Part shown: piece by piece, positions 45,840 to 54,472 of the stretch
Position numbering within the stretch: the stretch's first letter is position 1
Layout: each line of letters begins with the position of its first letter
The notes under the pieces: generated by a model
Database searches by the model: none
What the model saw: the letters and a program-made list of their open reading frames with translations, nothing else
Told to the model about the DNA's origin: nothing
Assembly (NCBI GenBank): GCA_019057795.1
Contig: JAHLWS010000071.1
Location: forward strand, 1 to 64,000
DNA: 64,000 nucleotides
Origin: Promethearchaeota archaeon
Lineage (GTDB): Archaea > Asgardarchaeota > Lokiarchaeia > Sigyniarchaeales > SOKP01
Direction of reading: 5' to 3'
Program-made: the position numbers and the translations under genes

Positions 45840-46706
45840 ATGAGGTTAGGTGCTCACATGAGCGTTACTGGAGGTAAGTATATGGCCTTTGAAAGGGGAA
45901 AAGAGCTGAGGTGCGAAACTATTCAAGTATTTATAAGAAGTGTGCGCTCTTGGGCTGCAAAACCTTTAATACAAAGCGACATTGATGATTTTCTTAAAAA
46001 AAAGGAAGAATTGAAAGAAGAAATTTGGCCTGTAATTAGTCACAATAGTTACCTAATAAATTTAGCAAGTATCGATAAAGAAAAATTGGAAAAATCTTAT
46101 AATGCTATGCTAGATGAGCTTATTAAAGTTGATCAACTCGGTATTGAATACGGAAACATGCATCCTGGAGTCATTCCCATAAGCGTTAAAGATGAGATCT
46201 CCAAAAAAGAAGCGTTAGTTCAGATAGCTAATCAATTAAACAAATTAATAGATGAAACTAAAGGTTCAAAATATATAATTTTGTTGGAAACTACCGCTGG
46301 GCAAGGAAAGGGCTTAGGCAATAAATTTCATCACTTAGCTACGATTATAGGTAAAATAAAAGATAAAAATAGAATTGGAGTTTGTTTTGATACAGCCCAT
46401 TCATTTGCAGCAGGCTACGACTTTACTACCAAGAAAAAATATGATGAAATGTGGAGTGAGTTTGACGACATTATTGGATTGAAGTATCTATTTGCTTTTC
46501 ATTTGAATGACACTGAAAAAGATTTAGGTTCTAGAGTTGATCGTCATACTCACATAGGACAAGGAAAAATCGGCAAGGAACCCTTTGGATTCTTGTTAAA
46601 TGATGATAGATTTAGAGACCACCCGGGAATTATAGAGACGCCAAAAGGGAAAGATATGAAAGAAGATTTAATGAATCTTGCTACTCTTAGATCTCTGATA
46701 AAATAA
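45840..46706 (+). CDS. nfo: endonuclease IV (AP endonuclease family 2)
   Basis: About 288 residues from ATG 45840; a GTG lies three codons earlier. The N-terminal RLGAHMSVTGG is the family signature. Zinc ligands fit in NMHPGV, ETTAGQGKG, CFDTAHSFAAGYD, FHLNDTEK and RHTHIGQGKIG. The enzyme cuts DNA at abasic sites during base-excision repair. The length is the usual one (about 285). It is alone in its transcription unit. Confidence 0.9.
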   Translation: MRLGAHMSVTGGKYMAFERGKELRCETIQVFIRSVRSWAAKPLIQSDIDDFLKKKEELKEEIWPVISHNSYLINLASIDKEKLEKSYNAMLDELIKVDQLGIEYGNMHPGVIPISVKDEISKKEALVQIANQLNKLIDETKGSKYIILLETTAGQGKGLGNKFHHLATIIGKIKDKNRIGVCFDTAHSFAAGYDFTTKKKYDEMWSEFDDIIGLKYLFAFHLNDTEKDLGSRVDRHTHIGQGKIGKEPFGFLLNDDRFRDHPGIIETPKGKDMKEDLMNLATLRSLIK

Positions 46707-46804
46707 TTCATTAAATTAATTAAAATTAACATTTTAAGAAATTAATTTTTCTTTTTGACAAGAATGTTTAAATATTTCTTTTTAATTATTATCCCGATAA
46801 GGAA

Positions 46805-46917
46805 ATGGTACCCCCAAAAGATTTTTACGCTCTTATGATAAAAATTATGATGAAAAAAGAGGATTTTTGGGCTCTATGAAAATGATGGGTAAAATGCTTT
46901 TAAAGAAGCAAATTTAA
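46805..46917 (+). pseudogene. frameshifted mini-ORF or gene-end relic
   Basis: ATG 46805 opens MVPPKDFYALMIKIMMKK and stops at 46879. Dropping or adding a base in the A-run at 46853-46858 joins it to a second frame coding GFLGSMKMMGKMLLKKQI and ending at 46917. The combined piece is Met/Lys-rich and looks like a protein end. It may be a true small protein with a sequencing indel, or a decayed fragment. Confidence 0.3.
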
Positions 46918-46975
46918 AGCTATGTGCCTAAGTTTCTAATATTTCTAATTAAAATCTTTTTTTTTACTATATTAA

Positions 46976-47374
46976 TTAATCAAGAACATTAAACCATACA
47001 GGACTTTTATCATCAACTAGACCATTATAATTTACTGTGAGTTCCTCCCCTTCTTTAATCTCTCTAATAGCAGAGAACTCTATTGCTTTGTTCTTATAAT
47101 CGTATAAATATTTGATATTAGGTTCATAGGAGTGATTAATGAACTGGGATATACTGAGCGTTATAGCATTTTTAAATTCAGGTTTGTGCTTTGGATCTTC
47201 CCAAATATAGATATAATCAAAAAGCACTGTTTTCTTTATTTTCCTATAATCATTGTTTGGAATTAAAATTACATTTGCTACATCAATTACAGTTTTTTTT
47301 TTAATATCTTTCTTAGCAAACGCGCCCTTTCCTTTCCCTTTTGAGATGCGTCTTATCTTAATATATTCGTTCAT
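46976..47374 (-). CDS. SET-domain protein (lysine methyltransferase fold)
   Basis: About 132 residues from ATG 47374; a GTG lies three codons before. The SET hallmarks are in order: SKGKGKGAFAKKDI near the start (cofactor loop), SQFINHSYEPN (NHS pseudoknot strand) and GEELTVNYNG with the catalytic Tyr. It is a bare SET core without a pre-SET zinc cluster, like bacterial and archaeal stand-alone SET proteins that methylate lysines. It follows the hexuloisomerase-like gene after 9 bases and is the last gene of a five-gene operon. Confidence 0.8.
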   Translation of the reverse strand: MNEYIKIRRISKGKGKGAFAKKDIKKKTVIDVANVILIPNNDYRKIKKTVLFDYIYIWEDPKHKPEFKNAITLSISQFINHSYEPNIKYLYDYKNKAIEFSAIREIKEGEELTVNYNGLVDDKSPVWFNVLD

Positions 47375-47392
47375 AAAAAACACTAATAAAAT

Positions 47393-47980
47393 TTATTCAA
47401 TCGAAGCATGACGTTTATCGATATCTTTTTCAGTGACTCCTAATAAATCCATTAATGTGGCTCCAATTGAATCTAATATGGTTAGCGTTGAGATATCGAA
47501 TAGAGTCGTGTAAGGTGCAAGTGTTTCCTGAGAAGTCGCCTTATCCTTACTTTTACCATCAATTTTAATTATTAAGTCCGATAATTTTCCTATAGTACTC
47601 TCTGGATTACCTGTTAATAAAGCAATTTTCCCTCCTATTTCCTTTGCTTTTCGCGCTATAGCGACGGGAGAGGTGGTTTCACCGCTTCCACTTATTAAAA
47701 TAAGCAAATCCTCTTTACTATAACGATGAGTAATCGCATCGGAGACGAAACAAGAATTAAATCCTAAATGCATTAATCTTTGAGCAAAGCAACGCCCTAT
47801 AAAGCCAGAGCGTCCAGCTCCATAAACAAAAATCGTTCCTTCGTTAGAATTAACTTGAGAAATCAAATCAATTAATTTTAAAACATGTGTAGTGTTAATT
47901 GTTTTAGAATTTTTTATAATCTGATTTGCTATTTCAAGAATTGTATTTAAAAAACTTTCGCGCCCTTTATCGTAATTCAT
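47393..47980 (-). CDS. hxlB: SIS-domain protein, 6-phospho-3-hexuloisomerase-like
   Basis: About 195 residues from ATG 47980, preceded by a GGGGTGA Shine-Dalgarno inside the gap after the PhoU gene. SIS motifs: VYGAGRSGFIGRCFAQRLMH and LLILISGSGETTSP. The C-terminal DISTLTILDSIGATLMDLLG is typical of PHI, which converts hexulose-6-phosphate to fructose-6-phosphate in archaeal ribulose-monophosphate or pentose synthesis. No hexulose-phosphate synthase is in the window, so the role is inferred from family only. Confidence 0.8.
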   Translation of the reverse strand: MNYDKGRESFLNTILEIANQIIKNSKTINTTHVLKLIDLISQVNSNEGTIFVYGAGRSGFIGRCFAQRLMHLGFNSCFVSDAITHRYSKEDLLILISGSGETTSPVAIARKAKEIGGKIALLTGNPESTIGKLSDLIIKIDGKSKDKATSQETLAPYTTLFDISTLTILDSIGATLMDLLGVTEKDIDKRHASIE

Positions 47981-47994
47981 ATTTTCACCCCACT

Positions 47995-49263
47995 TTATCC
48001 TCCTTTCGTAAATCCTGGGCGTACACATCTTCTCCATTGATCTACGCTCTCTTTAGGTCCTAAACCTATTAGTAGATCACCTTCTTCGAAAACAAAATCT
48101 GATTTGAAACTATATATCCATTTGTCTTTTCTTTTTAGAGCAATAATATGGAACCCTCGTTTATATCGTTGCTCTTGTAATTCATTGTAAGTTTTGTTTT
48201 TAAAGTAAGAATCTGCAGATAATGTTTCTCGAACTACAACCTCAGATGTTTCTTCAATTGCTTTCTGGATAATTACATGAGGTTCAAACCCTTCTAAGAT
48301 TGTTTCAGCTAAATGAGCCGCAGCATCAGCTATTAATTCGCATGAAAAAACAATACGCATAATTCCCGTCAGATCTCTTGGATTATCAACTAAATGCGCA
48401 AACTCTAGAAGATTCTTCTCGAAATTTATATTAAGTCCGTCCATTAAGGCTTCCATTTCGATTACATCTTCTGCTACTTCATAGCTGTTAAAGAACAATG
48501 CTGCGAGTGCCAATTCTATCATTGTTTCAGAAATGTCTGTTATCATTACATAATCTTTTTTAAGTTCTTGAATCTCCTCAAATATTTCAGGGTTTTTGAG
48601 ATCGAATTCAGGTTCTTTTTCTTCATCATCAAATTGGAAAGAGATCTCACTCTCGTCAAGAGTTAGATTCTTTAATTCATTAAGTAATTCAAGCTCGCCT
48701 TTAATAATTAAGATATCTTCTTTCTCAATTATGTTATTCTTATCAAACAACCAATTATCGTTTCTTTTTATTGCAATTAAGTCGACTCCATATTGTGATC
48801 TAAAATGCACATCTTGACGATTAATTCCTATGAGTTTGCAATCCTCTTTGACACATATTTTTACTATTGGTTCAGGAACTTCGTCCCAAAAGAGTTGCGT
48901 AAAGTCAGATATATCGCTATTTATATAAACAACGCGGGCAATATCCGCAAGGGCGTCCGAAATCTTGTCAATTGAATAACCCATTACAACAATTGGCTCT
49001 AATCTCTTGGCTTCTTTAAAACCCCCAGTTTGTGTTTGAGTAATTTGTAAATTCAACAGAAAAGTTAACTCGTGGATACGCTTTTCAATTTTAGTAGTTT
49101 CGTCCGCTATCTCTTTACTACCAAATTTTATCGCGCTATAGGCGAGATCAATCATTAAATCAATTTTTTGTTTCATTTCTCTCAAAATATCTTTTAGAGA
49201 TATAGGTTGGTATTGAAATTCTTTCTTTTTTCTTTTTTCATGCAGTTTAATTGAATTTCTCAC
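47995..49263 (-). CDS. PhoU plus TrkA-C tandem regulator for cation transport
   Basis: A 422-residue protein built as a duplication. A PhoU-like helical domain (about 30-110) is followed by a TrkA-C/RCK-C domain (about 125-205), then a second PhoU-like (about 240-330) and a second TrkA-C (about 335-415). RCK-C domains bind ions or nucleotides and gate transporters. Its genes sit directly beside two MgtE-type membrane halves, so it is the likely cytoplasmic regulator of that transporter. The start is GTG 49263, though a later ATG is possible. Confidence 0.75.
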   Translation of the reverse strand: MRNSIKLHEKRKKKEFQYQPISLKDILREMKQKIDLMIDLAYSAIKFGSKEIADETTKIEKRIHELTFLLNLQITQTQTGGFKEAKRLEPIVVMGYSIDKISDALADIARVVYINSDISDFTQLFWDEVPEPIVKICVKEDCKLIGINRQDVHFRSQYGVDLIAIKRNDNWLFDKNNIIEKEDILIIKGELELLNELKNLTLDESEISFQFDDEEKEPEFDLKNPEIFEEIQELKKDYVMITDISETMIELALAALFFNSYEVAEDVIEMEALMDGLNINFEKNLLEFAHLVDNPRDLTGIMRIVFSCELIADAAAHLAETILEGFEPHVIIQKAIEETSEVVVRETLSADSYFKNKTYNELQEQRYKRGFHIIALKRKDKWIYSFKSDFVFEEGDLLIGLGPKESVDQWRRCVRPGFTKGG

Positions 49264-49279
49264 TCTCGTTTTTAGGTAT

Positions 49280-49831
49280 TTAAATAAATATTTGGATTAA
49301 AACTAGAATAAATAAAGGTGTTAGAAAATCTGCTAAAGATGTAACCATGGGAATTAAAAAATTATTGGGATCTTTACCTTTCTTAAATATGAATATAGAA
49401 CTAATAAATAATAGCACAAACATCAAGCCAAAAAGAATCAAAATAGTAATAATTATAATTGATATTATCAATAACGGATTAACAATTTCTATTCCAGTTG
49501 CACTTCCAATTAAGTATCCTAAGCTTATTAATGCAACTAGGCTTAATAAAATTGTCATAAGTAACCCATAAAAATCTTGCTTTAATCTATCAGAAACTTG
49601 TATTTTTGGAGATAGGGTTCCTAAATATAGGTGTGAAGTAAGACGCGAAATTAAAACCGTTGAAATATCACCAATTAAAGAATTTAAAGAAGGTAAAACT
49701 AATAAAATGATTGGAAAGGTATACAAAATCTCTTCATTATTGGATAAAAGCGTACCTGAAAAAAGACCCATTATAGAACTAATAATAACGATTATTATAG
49801 ATTCCTTAAAGATCTTTTTGAAGTAATCCAA
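49280..49831 (-). CDS. MgtE-type divalent-cation transporter membrane half (second subunit)
   Basis: A 183-residue protein with five membrane helices. LVLPSLNSLIGDISTVLISR followed by LTSHLYLG is the core signature of the MgtE/SLC41 pore repeat. It is half the size of a full SLC41 protein and lacks the CBS/N domains of bacterial MgtE. It starts at TTG 49831, three bases after the stop of its partner. A pair of such halves could form one pore with the regulator encoded downstream. Confidence 0.75.
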   Translation of the reverse strand: MDYFKKIFKESIIIVIISSIMGLFSGTLLSNNEEILYTFPIILLVLPSLNSLIGDISTVLISRLTSHLYLGTLSPKIQVSDRLKQDFYGLLMTILLSLVALISLGYLIGSATGIEIVNPLLIISIIIITILILFGLMFVLLFISSIFIFKKGKDPNNFLIPMVTSLADFLTPLFILVLIQIFI

Positions 49832-49834
49832 AAA

Positions 49835-50389
49835 TTACGGCACCCCCAGTAAAATAATTGTTAAATAGAAGCTAATGACAGTAATAAAATCATCAACGGC
49901 TGTCATTATTGGATTCACAATGTTATTTGGGTCTAAACCGCGCTTAAACGCGAAGAGATTTAAGGCAGTAGAACAAGGAATTGAAACTGTTAATGTCAAT
50001 AGAATTGAAATTATTGGTATAACAATTAACAAACCAATATGAAAAATAAAGAGTCTAATTAAAAAGAGATTTAAAATAATACTTAGAATTCCAATTGCTA
50101 TCGCAGTTATTAAGGCTAGTACATATGTTGCTAATATGTTTTCAAACCACGATTTCAAATTAAATTCCCCAATAATTAAATCTCTCGAAGTCCTTGCTAT
50201 AAAGGGACCGCTTAAATTTCCCCTTAGCGAAAGCAAAGCAGGTATAATTAGAATAAGTATTAGAAAGCTCTCAAAAGAGACTATTGAAATAGAAAGAATG
50301 ATTCCCGCGAAGATATCTCCCACAATTGAAACCATCTCAGATGGAAAAGTTTCTTTAACGATTTTACCTTTTGTATCTCGAGCTTCCAT
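49835..50389 (-). CDS. MgtE-type divalent-cation transporter membrane half (first subunit)
   Basis: A 184-residue protein with five membrane helices, similar in plan to the following gene. The pore signature reads LIIPALLSLRGNLSGPFIAR then TSRDLIIGEF. It is probably the operon's first gene. An upstream out-of-frame ATG at 50436 encodes 15 acidic codons (including NSSEDDDD) before running past this start, so a frameshift at the 5' end is possible. The transported ion is likely Mg2+ but could be another divalent cation. Confidence 0.75.
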   Translation of the reverse strand: MEARDTKGKIVKETFPSEMVSIVGDIFAGIILSISIVSFESFLILILIIPALLSLRGNLSGPFIARTSRDLIIGEFNLKSWFENILATYVLALITAIAIGILSIILNLFLIRLFIFHIGLLIVIPIISILLTLTVSIPCSTALNLFAFKRGLDPNNIVNPIMTAVDDFITVISFYLTIILLGVP

Positions 50390-50631
50390 ATGTCATCATC
50401 GTCCTCAGATGAATTTAAAGATAAATTTTCATTCATATTCTTAATAATTAATTAAGATTCAAAAATATTTAAAATTTTTTAAATAATTCTTTAAAATTTA
50501 TTTGAATATAAAAATCTAAATAAAGAATTTAATCAATTTAGTAAAGAAATATATAATTCTGACTTTTAAAAATAGAAAATTAGTTGCAACTAAATGATTA
50601 AAAATAAATAAATATTAAACTCAATGTTTTG

Positions 50632-52146
50632 TTAAATTAATTCTAAAAAATTAGGGTCGATTGTGTTAAGGGCAGACTCAATTTCTTTCTTCACTTTCCA
50701 ATCGTCGTCCCATAGCAACTTAGCTAACCATTTTAAAGCTTCTTTATCTCCTATTTGACCTAAAGTTTTTGCTGCTGCAATCCGCATCTTAGGGTCTTTG
50801 TCTTTTAATAGCGTTACAAAGGGAGTTATATCGCTAATATTTTCTAGTTTTCCTAACGACATCGCTACCCAACTTCGAATAAATATGTCTTTATCCCCCA
50901 TCAATCCAATTAAAGATTCGGTAGACTTATCATCACCAATTTTAATTAAAAGTTTAACTGCTGCTCTTCTTGTTTTCCAGTTTAAATCGTTTGTTAAATT
51001 TTTTGCGCTTTCAATTACATTTTCGCTCCCAAACCTTGATAATGCTTCAATTGCTGCATCCCTTACCTTACTATCATCATCACTTAATAAAGCAAAAAGT
51101 GCGTTGATTAAATTTTCATCCCCAATTTCTCCGATAACTCTTGCGCATAAACTCTTAATTTTCCATTCTTTCGCGTTCAAACCCTCGACTATTTGAGTTG
51201 GAACCGTATCTTTAAAAATATTTAGTATTGCTTTATACGCTAACTTTCTCAATTTTGAATCTTTACTGTTAAATATTCTTATAAGATAATCGACAGAATT
51301 TTTATCCTCTAATAAGCTCAACAATTTTATCGCTTCTCTTCTAGAAATAATATTTCGTCCGTTTAAAATTTCGTAGATTTTATCGTATGGCGGTTGATTT
51401 GAAAGAATAGAGAACAAGGTTCCAACAGATGACTTTCGAATTTCAGGATTTTTTTCTTTTAAAAATTTAATTAAATAAGGAATAGCCCTTTTACTTTTTA
51501 TAGTGCCTATAGCTTTGATTGCTGATTTTTTTACATGTAAATCCTCGTCGCTTAAAGCGTTCAGAATAAACTTTGCTTCTTTTAATTGAATTAGTTTTTC
51601 TAACCCTTTAACTGAATTCTTACGAATTAATGGGTCTTCGTGGGTTATTAATTGTTTTAATCTCTCAATGCACTCTCTACTGCCAATCTTTCCTAATATG
51701 TAAGGGATTGATCTTTTAACATGAATATTTCCTTTGTTTATATAATCGAATATTATATCTAAAGCCCCTTCTTTCCCAATTCTTATAATAGAAGCAAGAA
51801 CAAATCCCTTAATCTCTAGGGAGGGATTCTGGAGCATGTTTAACAAAGGTATTAAGGCTATGGACGCTTTTGCTTTACCTAATGCTATCACAGATGCTTT
51901 TCTTGATTCAATATTATTGTCTGTAAGAGCTTTGATTAGGATTTGGATGGAAATGTCGTTTATGTTTTTCCCGGCAACATCGATTATTTTTTTTCTTACT
52001 TTTCCATCGCTTTCGCTTTTATACTGAGACAAGAGAAATTCTAGCCATCCATTTTCAAAATGCAGAGCCACTGATTCGATTAATTGTATTTTTTTCAGGG
52101 GAACTGTCTCTTTTAGATATGAATTTTTAAGTTCTTGGAAACTCAT
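50632..52146 (-). CDS. HEAT-repeat (PBS-lyase type) scaffold protein
   Basis: About 504 residues from ATG 52146. Almost the whole protein is made of about 15 HEAT-like repeats of roughly 31 residues, each with a pattern such as DDSKVRDAAIEALSRFG and DKDPKMRIAAAKTLGQIGD. This superhelical fold mediates protein-protein contacts and has no catalytic site. HEAT proteins are enriched in Asgard archaea and in eukaryotic trafficking machinery, but this alone does not indicate a function. It has its own upstream region. Confidence 0.85.
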   Translation of the reverse strand: MSFQELKNSYLKETVPLKKIQLIESVALHFENGWLEFLLSQYKSESDGKVRKKIIDVAGKNINDISIQILIKALTDNNIESRKASVIALGKAKASIALIPLLNMLQNPSLEIKGFVLASIIRIGKEGALDIIFDYINKGNIHVKRSIPYILGKIGSRECIERLKQLITHEDPLIRKNSVKGLEKLIQLKEAKFILNALSDEDLHVKKSAIKAIGTIKSKRAIPYLIKFLKEKNPEIRKSSVGTLFSILSNQPPYDKIYEILNGRNIISRREAIKLLSLLEDKNSVDYLIRIFNSKDSKLRKLAYKAILNIFKDTVPTQIVEGLNAKEWKIKSLCARVIGEIGDENLINALFALLSDDDSKVRDAAIEALSRFGSENVIESAKNLTNDLNWKTRRAAVKLLIKIGDDKSTESLIGLMGDKDIFIRSWVAMSLGKLENISDITPFVTLLKDKDPKMRIAAAKTLGQIGDKEALKWLAKLLWDDDWKVKKEIESALNTIDPNFLELI

Positions 52147-52307
52147 AAATAGCAACTCCTAATTTATTTATCTAAAGTTTAACTATTTTTATAAAAAAGT
52201 CTAAATGGATTATAGGTTATGGCTTTTTAATATTAATGAAATAGAAAAGTTTGTTCAATCTTTAAGTATAATAAATAAATTCAAATTTTTCTTTATTATT
52301 AGTATCT

Positions 52308-53015
52308 ATGAAATTCGTTCCGTATGAATCAAGAATCAAAGCTGGAGAAATATTAGCTGATTTTATTTTAGAGAAGGATACAACGCTTTACAACCTCATA
52401 AACGAAAAGCCTGACAGTTTTATATCGTTTGCTATACCAAACGGAGGCGTTCCTGTAGTCGAAGGATTTTGCAGTAAATTAAAAATAAATTACGATTTAA
52501 TAATTGTTCGAAAAATTAAAATTCCGTATAATACCGAAGCAGGATTTGGCTCGGTTACACCAGATGGAACCGTTTTAATAAACGATGATTTGTTGTATCA
52601 ATTAAACCTTTCAGAGAAACAAGTAAAATACGCAATCGAAATAACGCAAAAAGAAATTGAAGACCGTATGGTGTTTTATAAAAAGAATTACAATTTAGAA
52701 GAAAAATACATAAACCTGATTAAAAATAAAATTATTTTCATGGTTGACGATGGGCTAGCCTCTGGTTTTACGATGTTAGCTGCTATCAAAATGGTAAAGA
52801 AATATAATCCTAAAAAAATAGTTGTAAGCGTTCCTACAGCGCCTTTACACACGATTCAACGTATTGAAAACGTAGAAGTTAAAATTTTTTGCCCAAATAT
52901 AAGAAACATGATGTGGTTTGCAGTTGCCGACGCTTATAAACACTGGTATGATGTTTCTGAATCTGAAGTTCTCAAAGTTCTTAAAGAATCAAAATTTTAT
53001 TTAGAAAATATTTAA
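52308..53015 (+). CDS. phosphoribosyltransferase-fold protein
   Basis: A 235-residue type I PRTase. The PRPP-binding motif is IFMVDDGLASGFTM at about 145-158. AIPNGGVPVVEGF near 45 is the PPi loop, and TEAGFGSVTPDG near 85 the flexible loop. It resembles the archaeal and bacterial predicted phosphoribosyltransferases related to orphan COG1926 members, not a specific base-salvage enzyme. The substrate is unknown. It is divergent from the HEAT-repeat gene. Confidence 0.75.
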   Translation: MKFVPYESRIKAGEILADFILEKDTTLYNLINEKPDSFISFAIPNGGVPVVEGFCSKLKINYDLIIVRKIKIPYNTEAGFGSVTPDGTVLINDDLLYQLNLSEKQVKYAIEITQKEIEDRMVFYKKNYNLEEKYINLIKNKIIFMVDDGLASGFTMLAAIKMVKKYNPKKIVVSVPTAPLHTIQRIENVEVKIFCPNIRNMMWFAVADAYKHWYDVSESEVLKVLKESKFYLENI

Positions 53016-53113
53016 CCTTTTTGGTTTAATTGATTAAAACTAACTGAATGATTCTAAGGGATTTTATTATATTAGTATAGAAGTTATAAATGTAAAGTAA
53101 AAAAAATAAAGAT

Positions 53114-53380
53114 TTATGAGCTGATCAATTGAAAGAGAATGTTTGCATGTGGTATATAGAATTGGTCTTTCGCTTTTATAACCACCGTATGAAAGTATTC
53201 AGCCAAACCTAAGAATCCACGAATTACAGATTCGTCCTCCTCAAATTTAAACACAATTTTCGCTATGGCGGCACCACTACTAAAAGTTACTTTATCGTAA
53301 ACCCGCTCATCGATCAATGGAATTTTTAACTCATTTACAATCTCGTAGACCCTTTTTATAAAAAGCTCACGTTTTGCCAA
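53114..53380 (-). CDS. small protein of unknown function
   Basis: The 88-residue protein starts MAKRELFIKRVYEIVNEL and has two or three predicted strands (KVTFSSGAAIAKIVFKF, then FHTVVIKAKDQFYIP). It is neither membrane-bound nor of obvious motif. I cannot name a family. It lies alone, converging with the phosphoribosyltransferase gene. Confidence 0.5.
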   Translation of the reverse strand: MAKRELFIKRVYEIVNELKIPLIDERVYDKVTFSSGAAIAKIVFKFEEDESVIRGFLGLAEYFHTVVIKAKDQFYIPHANILFQLISS

Positions 53381-53672
53381 TTATTGACACCTATTAATAT
53401 TGAAAAATAATTATTAAATTTTCAAATGAAATATGATATATAATATATACTTTTTACACTTTTAATTGTTTTTTTTTTATAGAGTTCAAGAAAAAGCGAA
53501 TAAATAAAACTAACAAAATAAAGTTCAATCAGTTATATTTTTTCCATATACCTATATTCAAGTATTATAAAAAATTAAAAATAAAAATATAAATTAATAT
53601 ATTACAATTATTACTATAATAATAAATTATTCTACTTACTAACAGAAAAAAATTAGAGGAATTGATTGAATA

Positions 53673-54401
53673 TTGGTTTCTAAGGAATACAAAAAGATAG
53701 AACGCGTTGTTAACTTTATGAAAAAAGGTCTACAATCATTAAGTGACGATCTAGAAGACACAGTTGGGGGCATAAACGATTTTATAAAGTCTCTAAATAA
53801 AGCCTTAAAGGATTTGAAAGAAGTATCATTAAAACCAGAGCTTAAAACTGTTAGTAGTTCCTCTAAAAAAATTGTTGCTCAAGCAAGTGGAACGGCAAAA
53901 ACTGCTGCTGCGAGCACATTATTTAGTTTATTGAGCGGTAGTGCTGGACCTGGACAACAAGCACCCGCTGCTACTGCAGCGAGCGTAGCCCCAGTTGCTG
54001 GCGGCCCCCCAAAAGCTCCAGTTGCTGGCGGTCCTCCAAAGAAACCCGCTACAAGTGGTCCTCCAAGGGCTCCAGTTGCTGGCGGTCCTCCAAAGAAACC
54101 CGCTACAAGTGGTCCTCCAAAGGCTCCTACGGCTGGTGGTCCGCCTAAGCGTGCTAATCTACCACCCGCTCCAAAGTTACCTCCAGCATCTGGTGGACCT
54201 CCACAAGCGCCTGGTGCGGGAGTTGTTCAAGCGCCATCATTTGCTAAAAGGCCAGCGCCTCCTGGTGCGCCCGTAGCAGGTGACCCTCCCCGACCTGCAG
54301 ATCCAGCAACAGCAGCTACTGCGGGAGGCGGATTAAGTTCTTTACGCGATGAAATGTTAGAAGAGTTAAATCGCCTCAAGAAAATCATGAGAGGAGAATA
54401 A
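53673..54401 (+). CDS. coiled-coil protein with Pro/Ala/Gly-rich repeat region
   Basis: The 242-residue protein starts at TTG 53673; a TGA lies two codons upstream in frame. Residues 1-65 are charged heptad-like helix (LQSLSDDLEDTVGGINDFIK). Residues 95-215 are low-complexity with repeated GGPPKAP, GGPPKKPATSGPPK and similar blocks, the longest proline run being two. The last 25 residues (LSSLRDEMLEELNRLKKIMR) form another amphipathic helix. The repeat part is clearly more GC-rich than its surroundings. Order and composition recall WASP/WAVE/WASH-type adaptor proteins, but I see no clear WH2 motif. It is first in a co-oriented trio with PIG-L and actin genes. Confidence 0.65.
   Translation: MVSKEYKKIERVVNFMKKGLQSLSDDLEDTVGGINDFIKSLNKALKDLKEVSLKPELKTVSSSSKKIVAQASGTAKTAAASTLFSLLSGSAGPGQQAPAATAASVAPVAGGPPKAPVAGGPPKKPATSGPPRAPVAGGPPKKPATSGPPKAPTAGGPPKRANLPPAPKLPPASGGPPQAPGAGVVQAPSFAKRPAPPGAPVAGDPPRPADPATAATAGGGLSSLRDEMLEELNRLKKIMRGE
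54015..54122 (+). repeat. two 54-base tandem units coding an 18-residue Pro/Gly repeat
   Basis: 54015-54068 and 54069-54122 are identical but for the second-last base. Each codes APVAGGPPKKPATSGPP plus Arg or Lys. The near-identity at DNA level points to recent unit duplication, so copy number probably varies between strains. Confidence 0.85.
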
Positions 54402-54472
54402 AAGTATATTTTTTTTATTTTAACTGTATTAATTCGCAAAATTATTAATCCTAAAACAAGAGGACATTACTT

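Noticed and set aside
53673..54401. profilin-binding polyproline protein
   Set aside because: Profilin needs longer proline runs; here no run exceeds two prolines, so I do not claim that interaction.
54227..54439. minus-strand ORF inside and after the proline-rich gene
   Set aside because: It is the antisense shadow of a GC-rich repeat region and has no start signal or protein-like motif.
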